Source: Eublepharis macularius | Taxonomy: Eukaryota; Chordata; Lepidosauria; Squamata; Eublepharidae | Direction of reading: 5' to 3' | Length of the DNA: 64,000 nt | Assembly: GCF_028583425.1 (NCBI RefSeq) | Contig: NC_072790.1 | Coordinates: 210,406,897 to 210,470,896, forward strand | Shown here: positions 33,411 to 43,424 of the stretch, piece by piece | Position numbering within the stretch: position 1 is the stretch's first letter | How the letters are laid out: each line of letters opens with the position of its first letter | The notes under the pieces: generated by a model | Databases searched by the model: none | Told to the model about the DNA's origin: nothing | Seen by the model: only the letters and a program-made list of their open reading frames with translations | Translations under genes and position numbers: made by a program

Positions 33411-34107
33411 CTTAGGCTGGGTGCCACTTTTGCCTCACTGCACGGATGGAGAGACAGCCTTACATTCCTGGGCATCCAGGCTTTGGGAGGTGGGGCCTGG
33501 CCCTGTAAAGGGCGGCTCCACCTCTGTGGGGCTCAGCCAGCTTTGAAAGCTCGGCCCACCCACCACACCCTATGGCAGTACAGGATTAGCTGGTTGCTGG
33601 TTACCAGGGCCAGGTAGGATTTTTTTCTCCTTTTCCCAAATTGGCACAGGGAAGAGGTGTTTTTCGCCTATCTTGTAGGGATGTGCGTTTTGGCTTTCTG
33701 AATGTCGAAAGAAAGCCGAAACAAAAGTGTTTCTGCTTCTTTCGGGTTAGCCGAAACGTTTCGGAGAAAGCCGAAACGTTTCAGCTTAGCCGAAAGAAAA
33801 AAAGCCGAAATGTTTCGGCTTCTTTCGGCTTTTTCAATGGGAAAATGCCTCCGTCTTCCCGGACGTCTGGGGGAGGCACTTTCCCACCGAATCAGCCCAA
33901 AATTGGTGGGGACCTTCCCCTAACCCCTCTCTAAAAACTCTCCAAGTTTCAGACCGATTGGACTTTGGGGGGCCATGTTATGGCCCCCCAAAGCAGGTCC
34001 CCCTATCCTCCCATAAGAAAGCGAAGGAGCAGCATATTGTTAGCATGCTGCTGCTCATCTTCTTCATTATTTCCTATGGGGAAAAAATGAAGAAGCAGGC
34101 TTCCTTT

Positions 34108-34800
34108 GCCAGGGGTGGCATTTTGCATGCAAAATGCCCCCTTACCCTCAGGGGCCCTTCTCCCACCCTTCCTCCCACCCCCCACCAAGGCTCAGCCTGC
34201 TCCCACTTGGGGGGGGCATTTCATGGCCTCCCCAAGTAGGTGCTCTGCTCTCATCTCTACCACTGACAGCTGGGGGAGCCTTGTCTTGCCAGGGGTGGCA
34301 TTTTGCATGCAAAATGCCCCCCAGCCCTCAGGGGCCCTTCTCCCACCCCTCCTCCCACCCCCCACCAAGGCTCAGCCTGCTCCCACTTGGGGGGGCCATT
34401 CCATGGCCTCCCCAAGTAGGTGCTCTAATCTCTACCACTGACAGCTGGGGGAGGCTTGTCTTGCCAGGGGTGGCATTTCGCATGCAAAATGCCCCCTAAC
34501 CCTCTGGGCCCCTTCTCCCACCCTTCCTCCCACCCCCCACCAAGGCTCAGACTGCTCCCACTTGGGGGGGGGCATTTCATGGCCTCCCCAAGTAGGTGCT
34601 CTTTTCTCTACCACTGACAGCTGGGGGAGGCTTGTCTTGCCAGGGGTGGCAGTTTGCATGCAAAATGCCCCCCAGCCCTCAGGGGCCCTTCTCCCACCCC
34701 TCCTCCCACCCCCCACCAAGGCTCAGCCTGCTCCCACTTCGGGGGGCCATTTCATGGCGCCCCAAGTAGGTCCTCTCAGCCCCTAAAGTCCACCCCTTAC
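34108..34800. repeat. Tandem array of about 177-bp units (left arm)
   Basis: GCCAGGGGTGGCA begins units at 34108, 34288, 34463 and 34639 (periods 180, 175 and 176). Each unit carries TTTTGCATGCAAAATGCCCC, CCACCAAGGCTCAGCCTGCTC-like sequence and CTCCCCAAGTAGGT. The right arm has only two units, in reverse, at about 36390-36700. Confidence 0.9.
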
Positions 34801-35289
34801 AGCCCCACACAAACCCAATTCCCCCCCAGCTGCCACACACAGACCCAAATCCCCACGTTAGCCCCTCACAGACCCAAATCCACCCCCACCTGCCCCACAC
34901 CCATAACCCCAGGAACAGGCTGGCAAAGGCCAGCCCTCTCCCTTTGTTCCCTATGCTGGGAACTTCTAAACTCTCTTTCCCTGGGCAATTCTGCACAGCC
35001 CAGGGGTGCCACAATGGTGGGCACACTTCTGAGTGCCAGCTGGTCCCTGTGAAAGAGCACCTGAACCACAGACACCCTCCCTCAAATTCTCCCACCACCT
35101 ACAGAGATGGCTGGCCAGCCATCCCCATTGTTCCCTATGATGGGAACCAACTGCACAACAAAGAATAAAACACGAACACAAAATAAAGTTTTTTTAAAAT
35201 TTTCTCCCTTTCAAAGTACAAGTAGGCAAAGCATTATGACACATTACATCAGCAGTCCCCCACACAGAAAAATTAACACAACTCACTTA

Positions 35290-35880
35290 ACATCAGAGAA
35301 TCACAAAACACGATTCCTGTCAAAAACACTATTTCTTGAACAGCTTTAGGCTACACAGCAGAGGAGCACACCAAAGGGCATGACAGAAGTGTACTACACA
35401 AAATAATACAACCCACTTCACCGTTTTTGACAGCAGTTGTGTTTGTGTGATTCTCTGAAGTGAAGTGAGTTGTGTTATTTTTATGTAGTACACTGCTTTC
35501 ATGCCCTGTTGTGCCTTCCTACTGTGTAACCTAAAGCAGTTAAGGAAATAAAGTGCTTTTGACAGCAATATTTTGGGGTGATTCTCTGATGTTAAGTGAG
35601 TTGTGTTATTTTTGTGTAAGATACTGCTGCCATGCCCTTTGGTGCGCCCCCCTGCTGTGTATCCTAAAGCTGTTCAAGAAATAAAGTGTTTTTGACAGGA
35701 ATTGTGCTTTTGTGATTCTCTGATGTTAAGTGAGTTGTGTTATTTTTGTGTAAGATACTGCTGCCATGCCCTTTGGCGTGCCCCCCTGCTGTGTAACCTA
35801 AAGCTGTTCAAGAAATAAAGTGTTTTTGACAGGAATCGTGTTTTGTGATTCTCTGATGTTAAGTGAGTTGTGTTAATTTT
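35290..35880. repeat. Central array of about 133-bp units in the fold-back loop
   Basis: TGATTCTCTGA recurs at 35448, 35579, 35713 and 35846 (periods 131, 134 and 133). Units contain AAGTGAGTTGTGTTA, ATGCCCT and AGAAATAAAGTG (an AATAAA word each). One further unit lies inverted at about 35290-35430 as part of the left arm. The array is the only large asymmetric part of the fold-back element. Confidence 0.85.
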
Positions 35881-36986
35881 TCTGTGTGGGGGACTGCTGG
35901 TGTAATGTGTCATAATGCTTTGCCTACTTGTACTTTAAAAGGGAGAAAATAATTTTAAAAAAACTTTATTTTGTGTTGTTCGTGTTTTATTCTTTGTTGT
36001 GCAGTTGGTTCCCATCATAGGGAACAATGGGGCTGGCTGGCCAGCCATCTCTGTAGGTGGTGGGGGAATTTGAGGGAGGGTGTCTGTGGTTCAGGTGCTC
36101 TTTCACAGGGACCAGCTGGCACTCAGAAGTGTGCCCACCATTGTGGCACCCCTGGGCTGTGCAGAATTGCCCAGGGAAAGAGAGTTTAGAAGTTCCCAGC
36201 ATAGGGAACAAAGGGAGAGGGCTGGCCTTTGCCAGCCTGTTCCTGGGGTTATGGGTGTGGGGCAGGTGGGGGTGGATTTGGGTCTGTGAGGGGCTAATGT
36301 GGGGATTTGGGTCTGTGTGTGGCAGCTGGGGGGGGAATTGGGTTTGTGTGGGGCTGTAAGGGGTGGACTTTAGGGGCTGAGAGGACCTACTTGGGGAGGC
36401 CATGAAATGCCCCCCCAAGTGGGAGCAGGCTGAGCCTTGGTGGGGGGTGGGGGGAGGGGTGGGAGAAGGGCCCCTGAGGGCTGGGGGGCATTTTGCATGC
36501 AAAATGCCACCCCTGGCAAGACAAGCCTCCCCCAGCTGTCAGTGGTAGAGAAAAGAGCACCTACTTGGGGAGGCCATGAAATGCCCCCCCCAAGTGGGAG
36601 CAGGCTGAGCCTTGGTGGGGGGTGGGAGGAAGGGTGGGAGAAGGGCCCCTGAGGGTAAGGGGGCATTTTGCATGCAAAATGCCACCCCTGGCAAAGGAAG
36701 CCTGCGTCTTCATTTTTTCCCCATAGGAAATAATGAAGAAGATGAGCAGCAGCATGCTAACAATATGCTGCTCCTTCGCTTTCTTATGGGAGGATAGGGG
36801 GACCTGCTTTGGGGGCGATAACATGGCCCCCCAAAGTCCAATCGGTCTGAAACTTGGGGGGGGGGGGGTTTAGAGAGGGGTTAGCGGAAGGTCCCCACCA
36901 ATTTTGGGCTGATTCAGTGGGAAAATGCCTCCCCCAGACGTCCGGGAAGACGGAGGCATTTTCCCATTGAAAAAGCCGAAAGCCGA

Positions 36987-37904
36987 CTTCCGGTTTGGGA
37001 TTCATGGAGGTCTGACGCAGCTCCAACTGTGGAGCTGACCGGACTGCCGTTTTAAGCGGCCGGCGGGGGCAAAATAGCCCGCGGCCGACTGCTCTCAGGC
37101 GGAGAGCAGGCAAAGAACGCCCAAGACCTCACGGCGCGTTGATCTCGAGCGAGGGGGGGCTCTACGCGACGGGCCCCCTCACGACCCTTGAGGTCCCACC
37201 CTGTGACAGGTCGGCTATGATCTCTGCGGCAGTTTCGGGGCCAATGCGGTTGGCATAAGACCTACGTACCCAAGCTTCAACAGGGGAAAGAGGAGTAGAG
37301 GAGAAACGAAGATTGAAACAGTGATTACAACCCACGGAAAGTGAATGGGAAGGTAAAGATCACTATCTTCTGATACGGGACAGATTGTTAAAAGTAAAGA
37401 AGATTAAAAGTAGATTTTAAAACTGCAACAGGCTAACTATAAGGAGGAGAAGACTCGGCAAGAGTCGAAATAGAAAAAAGACTAGGTTTAAAGAAGTTAT
37501 TAAAGAATTTGGACTATTGTTTTGAATACTTGCAGTTATGGAGCTGTGAGAAAATTTTACCATCGTGAGAGCTCCTGCGGGAAGTCAGGAGACAGGAAGT
37601 ACGTAATAACAATAGAGTTGCTGGAGAGAAGCGGCCCCTGCCGGAGGGCAGGAAGAAGGGAATCGCCATCTTTGAAAGGGGAAAAGCCGCGGCTTCAGCG
37701 GAAGAGGAAGTAAGCCATTTTGGATTACAAAAACCATAGAAGAACCATAGAGAAAAGACGCCCGACATTTTGGATTTTCTAAAAGTTTTTTCTTTGAAAA
37801 AAGACCGGGACATTTAAATTAAAAATTAAAAAGACACTAAATTTTACGCCACGGAGTTAAGGAAGAGGGCGGACTCGTGGGAGCGAGCTAAGGCAAGCCC
37901 CACG
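36987..37904 (+). promoter_or_regulatory. L1 5' untranslated region / internal promoter
   Basis: The first 250 bp are CpG-rich (CGGCCGGCGGG near 37060, GCGGCCGACTG near 37080), then composition turns A-rich. ACTTCCGGTTTGGGA at the very start holds an ETS-type core (CTTCCGG). L1 elements start transcription at the 5' base of the element from such internal promoters; promoter activity here is inferred. Confidence 0.6.
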
Positions 37905-38681
37905 ATGTCGAAAAAAGAGTGGCAATCGGCAATAGAGAACCTAGACAAAAAACTCTTAGAAGTGATTAAAGAACTTAAGGACATGAAACCGGAGCTGATC
38001 AAAGAGGTTAAACAGACAGTGAAAAGTGAGCTGTCAGAAGTAAAGAAAGGTATGGAAACAATGCAAAATGAACTGCAAGGAACACAGCAGAGAGTTAAAG
38101 TAGTAGAAGGCGCGGTGGAGAATTTAGCTGACACGCAACAAACAGAGATGAGGCTGATGAGGGGGAGAATGGCGGTTGCGGAAAGTAAACACATGGAGAA
38201 CCAGCTGAGATTTCGCGGCTTGCCGGAAGTGGAAGGAAAGACAGCGCAAGAACAGATGACTGAGGTGTTAGCTGAATACCTGGGGAAGGAGGAGGAGGAA
38301 GTTGTGGCTATCCTGGACGTGGTATATCGTGTAAATTCAAGAATTGCGACCCAGAGGAAATTACCAAGAGATGTGATTGTGCAATTCATGACCCGAAATA
38401 TGAAAGAGAAGATTGTGACTAAACAGTTTCAAGATCCATTGGAGATTGACGGCAAGATGATTATCATTATGAAGGAATTACCCAGATCGGTGTTATTGGA
38501 CCGGAAAAAATATAAGGCGCTAATTCAAATTTTGAAGGACATGAAAATCAGGTACAGATGGGAATTACCAGAAGGAGTGTCCTTTGAGTTTGGAGGGGCC
38601 AAAAAACGCATCAGCTCTGAACGAGAGATGGAGCGATTTATAAGAGACAATGAAAAGGACTTACCAGCAACAAGATTATGA
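37905..38681 (+). CDS. L1 ORF1 protein (RNA-binding chaperone)
   Basis: Intact 258-codon frame. Residues about 8-95 are a charged heptad-rich coiled coil for trimer formation (KELKDMKPELIKEVK, VKKGMETMQNELQGTQQRV). The RRM begins near residue 97 (ENQLRFRGLPEVEGK), with RDVIVQFMTRNMKEK near 155. The C-terminal domain covers about 185-250 (DRKKYKALIQILKDM, FEFGGAKKRIS). In L1 this protein coats its own RNA to form the ribonucleoprotein used for retroposition. The length is short for mammalian ORF1p (about 340) but usual for L1s with a short N-terminus. ATG at 37905 is the first in frame. The stop TGA overlaps the ORF2 start. No lesion is seen. Confidence 0.92.
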   Translation: MSKKEWQSAIENLDKKLLEVIKELKDMKPELIKEVKQTVKSELSEVKKGMETMQNELQGTQQRVKVVEGAVENLADTQQTEMRLMRGRMAVAESKHMENQLRFRGLPEVEGKTAQEQMTEVLAEYLGKEEEEVVAILDVVYRVNSRIATQRKLPRDVIVQFMTRNMKEKIVTKQFQDPLEIDGKMIIIMKELPRSVLLDRKKYKALIQILKDMKIRYRWELPEGVSFEFGGAKKRISSEREMERFIRDNEKDLPATRL

Positions 38682-41600
38682 TTATGGAGTGTAAAGTTTT
38701 ATCTTGGAATGTAAATGGACTTAATTCACCAAATAAGAGAAAAAGCATTTTTCACTGGCTATTAAAACAAAAATGTGATATTGTATGTTTGCAAGAGACC
38801 CATATTCGAAAATAAGATGTAAAGTATCTAAAATCAAAAAAATTGGGCAATGATTTTGCAGCGGCCTCAAATAAGAAAAAAAGAGGAGTAGTGCTTTATA
38901 TTAAAGAGGAGCGGCAGCCAAAGTTTGTAATGAAAGATGTGGAAGCCAGATTTATAGCAGTGGAATGCATATGGAATTCAAAGAGAGTGCTGGTAGTTGG
39001 AATTTATGCACCTAATGGAGCAAAAGAAAGCTTCTTTGAGGATTTAAGGAAGCAATTAGATGAACTTTCATATGACCAGATAATACTTGCTGGAGACTTC
39101 AATGGAGTGACAAATTTGGATTTAGACAAAAAATCATCAACTGCACAAAAGAAGAGAGGACTGCTACCAAAGTTGTTTTTTGAATTGATACAACAGGAAA
39201 CCTTAGAAGATGTATGGAGAAGACAAAACCCGAAAAGCAGACAATTTACGTTCTACTCTGCAAGACACTTTACACTATCGAGAATTGATATGATCTGGGC
39301 CTCAAAAGATTTAGCATTATGGACTAAGGAAGTGGAAATAATGCCGATGGTAGGCTCGGATCATAATCCAATTATGTGGAAATTGGGGAGAAGGAGCAAA
39401 AGGAAAGGATGGAGAATAAATGAGGACTTACTTCAAGAGGGAGAGAATATGGAGATGCTGAGAAGAGAGACAAAGTTCTTCATACAATACAACATGAATA
39501 AAGAAGTACCAACCAACAAGGTTTGGGACACTTACAAGGCGGTAATTAGGGGCATACTAATGGACTTAAATGGAAGAGCCAGAAAAAAGAAAGAGGAGAA
39601 GAGACAGGAGATTATGGAGAAAATAAAAGCCAAAGAACTGGTACCATTCCTAAAAGAAATGATCAATGGAGTTTTAAAGGATCAAGGGATTCCAGATACC
39701 TGGAAGGAAGCTAACATTTCATTGATCCCCAAAGAGGGCCAAGATCTGACTAATGTGAAAAATTACAGACCCATATCCTTACTTAATAATGACTATAAAA
39801 TCTTTGCGAAGATACTGGCAGAGAGAGTGAAGGGATGGCTTTCGGAAGTTATTGAGGAGGAACAAGCAGGTTTTTTACCTGGTAGACAAATCAGAGACAA
39901 TTTAAGGACAGTGATCAATGCTATTGAGTATTATGATAAGCGTTGTGACAAAGAGGTTGGTTTCTTCTTTGTTGATGCTGAAAAAGCGTTTGACAATTTG
40001 AACTGGGACTTTATGTTTGCCACTATGGAAAAGCTACAAATGGGAGAAAGATTCATAAGAGCAGTTAAAGAAATCTACAGAGACCAGAATGCAGCAATTG
40101 TGGTGAATGATGAGACTACTAAGAAATTGACTATAAGTAAAGGAACAAGACAAGGTTGCCCGTTGTCTCCACTGTTATTCATTTTGGTATTGGAGATACT
40201 GATGATACAAATACGACAAGATGAAGAAATCCGCGGAATAAAAATAAAAGACTTTTCTTATAAGGTCAGAGCATTTGCGGACGATATAATGTTAATTGTG
40301 GAAGACCCAATGGAGAATATGCCAAAAGTGATAGAGAAGATCAAGGAGTTCGGAGATTTGGCAGGGTTTTATATTAACAAAAAGAAGTCAAAGATACTAT
40401 GCAAAAATATGACTAAGCAAAAACAACAACTGTTAATGGAAATAACGGACTGTGAAGTAACAACTAAGGTGAAATATTTGGGAGTTGAACTGACTGCAAA
40501 GAATATAGATCTATTCAAAAATAACTACGAAAAATTATGGACTCAGATTGAGCAAGATTTGATCAAATGGAATAGATTGAATTTGTCATGGTTGGGAAGG
40601 ATTGCAGCAGTTAAGATGAACGTGTTACCAAGAGTAATGTTTTTGTTACAGACAATACCAATTATCCGAGACTCTAAGCAGTTTGAAAAATGGCAGAGGA
40701 AAATATCAGACTTTGTTTGGGCAGGCAAGAAGCCTCGAGTGAAAATGAAAGTTTTACAAGATGCAAAGGGAAGAGGCGGAATGCAACTGCCCAATCTAAG
40801 ACTTTACTATGATGCAATCTACCTAGTGTGGCTGAAAGACTGGATGACGCTGAAGAATAAGAAATTATTGGCCCTAGAGGGATATAAAAAAATATTCGGA
40901 TGGCATGCATACCTATGGTACGATAAAGTAAAAGTGAACTCTATGTTCTTACATCATTACATACGGAAAAGCCTATTTGCAACTTGGAAGGAGTACAGAG
41001 ACTTTCTACAAGAAGGAACCCCCATGTGGGTGGTTCCATATGAAGTAATAGATCCGAGAGCTGTCGATACTGAGCAACAGTGTTTAACATATAAGGAGAT
41101 AACCCGAATAGAATCTTCCAAACTTAAAATAAAGACACAGGACGAGTTATCACCCAACTATGATTGGTTTCAGTATAGGCAGATCAGAGATCTCTACAAT
41201 TCGGACTGTGCAAAGGGAGGCATAAGAACAGAGAATTCGGAATTAGAGCAGACACTTTTAAAAGAGGATAAGAAGGAAATTTCCAAGGTATACCAAGTAC
41301 TGTTGAAATGGTATACTGAAGATGAAATAGTTAAAGTACAAATGGTGAAGTGGGCCATAAATTTTAACAAAGAAATAACAATGGAGGCATGGGAACACTT
41401 GTGGAAAAACACAATGAAGACTACAACGTGTACTAATATTAAAGAGAACATTTACAAAATGATCTATCACTGGTACATGACACCAAAGAAGATTGCGCTA
41501 GGGAATTCGAACACTTCTAATAAATGCTGGAAATGTAAAAAACATGAGGGCTCTCTGTACCACATGTGGTGGATGTGTGAGGTAGCTAGGCAGTACTGGG

Positions 41601-41953
41601 GAGAAATAATAAAAGTAATAAGTGAGATTCTACAATTTCAAATCAATAAGAACCCAGAACTCCTGCTACTGAACTTGGGAATGGAGAATATTCCAGCCCA
41701 ATATAGAACATTGCTATTTTACATGACAGCAGCGGCCAGACTTTTGTATGCGCAAAAATGGAAAGTACAAGAAGTGCCAACTATTGAGGACTGGACTTAT
41801 AAATTGCTGTATATGGCCGAAATGGACAAAATGACAAGAAAATTGAGAAATCTGGACCCAGGACAGTTCAACACAGACTGGGAGAAGCTGAAGCAATATG
41901 TGTTGAAGAAATGGGAGGTGGGAGGAGAACTGTGGCAGTTTGAGAACTATTGA
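38678..41953 (+). CDS. L1 ORF2 protein (endonuclease, reverse transcriptase), defective copy
   Basis: The frame opens at ATG 38678, overlapping the ORF1 stop as ATGA; a second ATG is at 38684. Residues 1-45 are the endonuclease start (LSWNVNGLNSPNKRK, VCLQETHI), then an in-frame TAA at 38813-38815, then an open run to 41953. Endonuclease motifs are GIYAPNG, AGDFNG (about 139-143) and GSDHNP (226-231). Reverse-transcriptase motifs are NYRPISLLN, FFFVDAEKAFD, KGTRQGCPLSPLLF and the catalytic FADD (about 533-536). The zinc-type end is CWKCKKHEGSLYHMWWMC near 41525-41580. Total 1091 codons against about 1250-1275 in relatives; FADD lies about 165 residues too early. The loss is between KIKAKE and LVPFLKEM (nt about 39632), removing the Z region and RT-0 (the PGPDG segment). 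The stop and deletion should abolish activity. Confidence 0.9.
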
Positions 41954-42687
41954 AACATGACAAAATGTAGAGGGGGGTGACTTTACCGGAGGGTAGAGAG
42001 AGAAATGAAAATGTCTAAGCAGTTATCTTGTTAGATCGTTATATATAGAAAAATATATAGAATATGGATAGAAAATAACTAACTATAAGGACCGACTAAT
42101 TAATATTGTTTCTGGTATAAACGTGTAACATGTTAAACTGAATAAGTCTACCTGAAGAAATATATGGATCAAATTGATTGATAACTTTTGACGATAGTTA
42201 TATAGATGTATAATTAAAGAAAGAGGAAATTAATAATATAATTAAATATAACTAAAGTAGAATGAAGATAAGATATGTAGAAAAAGTAATATACAGAATA
42301 TAAGTTAAATTGGTTGACTTATATGAATGCATGGATTATATGGTTTATATGGTATATGGTTTATAGAAATATTTGAAACCAGGAAATTATGAAATTATGA
42401 AAAAAGGGACAAATTGTTTGTCTAATATGGAAGAAGGGACTTAAAGATAGGGTACAGAGTGTTAAAAATAGTTAAAGAATTATTGCTTAGATTAAAGGGA
42501 AAGTATATGTTTGTTAGATAGATGAATTTAAAATGAGTAAGGGAAAAGGGACAAAGGGTTGGAAAACTGTTGGAAGTCTACAAAAAAGGGGGGAAAGGGA
42601 GGGGGTTAGAAATTGGGAAACGGGAATTGATTGTAATGTGAAATCAAATGATTCTAATTCCAATAAAAATTTTATTAAAAAAAAAAA
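41954..42687 (+). other. L1 3' untranslated region and poly(A) end
   Basis: AT-rich, with the word TGGAAAACTGTTGGAAGTC at about 42560 followed by a G/A-rich tract (42584-42605) and AATAAA at 42662-42667. It ends in an A-run (42677-42687). The same word plus G-tract occurs in the truncated L1 at 56410-56460. G-rich tracts near the 3' end are a known feature of L1. Confidence 0.85.
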
Positions 42688-43335
42688 GAAAAAGCCGAAA
42701 GCCGAAAGCCAAAAGAAAGCCGAAACAAAGCCGAAAGCCGAAAGCCGAAACGGCTGGCCGTTTCGGCTTTCGGCTTATTCGAAAGAGATTCTTCTTTCGG
42801 CTTTCGGCTTTAGCCGAAATTTTATGGCTTGCACACCGCTACTACCTTGTACTGTTTTGTAGGTGTGGTATTTGGAGTGGTGGAACTGTAACCTAGGTCC
42901 CTGGCAGGTTAGATTTGGGTAGACAGAGCGGGCCGGTGAGCACCCAGTGGCACCTCCCCATTGGTGGGGAATAGGGGTCTGTCAGGGATTGGATGGCGGG
43001 CTGTACAGCTGCCAGCTGAGAGGGCAGACTGCCTGTGGGACCCCCTGTACAAGTCCTTCCCTCGGGCTTCACGGCTGGGGTGTATGGAGCTTTAAGGGGG
43101 GAACCATTTGCCTGGCCGGCCGGGTTACAGCCATTCACATGGATGGTTCGCACCTGGGGCAGGGGGTGCTCGCCCAAGCAGGTCGAGGAGTTGGTCCAAT
43201 TGACCCCTTGTCTTGACCTGTAGTACCGCTAGTTATACCCTTGCCGTTATTAAGTTTAATGTTGGTCAATAAATGGCCCAAATTTATACCCAAGCCTTGT
43301 GTCTGTCTCTTCATTCTGAATGGGGGGGGGGGCAA

Positions 43336-43420
43336 AACAAAATTTGAGTCCAGTAGCACCTTAAAAACCAATACAATTTTCCAGGGTATAAGCTTTTATG
43401 AGTCAAAGCTCACTAATAAA
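43336..43420 (-). repeat. Single-arm fragment of the second palindrome family
   Basis: In reverse: AAGCTTATACCCTGGAAAA, then GGTTTTTAAGGTGCTACTGGAC, the same blocks as 1050-1090. Before it, GAGCTTTGACTCATAAAAGC is a decayed version of the stem-GAAAGC segment expected for a hammerhead-like core. It starts exactly at the G-run that ends the LTR-like repeat. Confidence 0.5.
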
Positions 43421-43424
43421 TAGT

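Larger units (their letters stand above)
36987..42687 (+). mobile_element. L1 LINE, full-length type (5.7 kb)
   Basis: The element has a 918-bp GC-rich 5' untranslated region (36987-37904), ORF1, an ORF2 overlapping it, an AT-rich 3' untranslated region with a G-rich purine tract (42574-42604), AATAAA at 42662 and a terminal A-run. It is flanked by an exact 18-bp duplication GAAAAAGCCGAAAGCCGA (36969-36986 and 42688-42705), taken from the heptad-rich end of the fold-back element. The exact duplication and open frames mean a recent insertion. The first bases (CTTCCGG after A) form an ETS-type site. ORF2 is defective (see below), so this copy is probably not autonomous. Confidence 0.95.
33676..42841. 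mobile_element. Fold-back hAT-type element (about 3.4 kb) carrying an L1 insertion
   Basis: Termini TAGGGATGTGCG and CGCACACC-type GCACACCGCTA are inverted, flanked by CTATCTTG (33668-33675) and CTACCTTG (42842-42849), an 8-bp duplication with one mismatch. Without the L1 (36987-42705 with one target copy) it is 3447 bp. It is an almost complete inverted repeat: left arm to about 35340, right arm from about 35800. Both ends are dense in CCGAAA/TTTCGG words. The arms differ mainly in the number of about 177-bp units (four left, two right). No transposase is visible; frames of 60-171 codons are mirror images of each other in the two arms and are not genes. Confidence 0.75.
33415..43335 (+). mobile_element. 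LTR-like terminal repeat, copy 1, split by a 9.2-kb insert
   Basis: The two outer parts (33415-33675 and 42842-43335) join across the hAT element to match the repeat at 57868-58654 (opposite strand). Shared blocks are GCTCGGCCCACCCAC, CAGGGCCAGGTAGGA, CTACCTTGTACT, CCTGGCAGGTTAG, GGTGAGCACCC, GGCCGGCCGGGTT and GACCTGTA-GTACCGCTAGTTA. Then follow AATAAA and a terminal G-run. This layout is that of a long terminal repeat or of a DIRS-type terminal region; no internal coding part is seen. Fossil. Confidence 0.55.

Noticed and set aside
34108-34800. CRISPR-like array
   Set aside because: Repeats are about 177 bp, contiguous and without spacers, in a eukaryotic genome; a tandem repeat.
34106-36666. 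Many frames of 60-171 codons, Pro/Gly-rich
   Set aside because: They recur as mirror images in both arms of the fold-back element and track its tandem units; no domain or start context supports them.
37844-38389. 181-codon minus-strand frame
   Set aside because: It is antisense to the intact L1 ORF1 and has low-complexity Ser/Cys/Leu composition expected of a shadow.
43336-43420. Working hammerhead in the single-arm fragment
   Set aside because: The core residues are altered (GAAAGC replaced by TAAAAGC-type sequence), so only a relic can be claimed.
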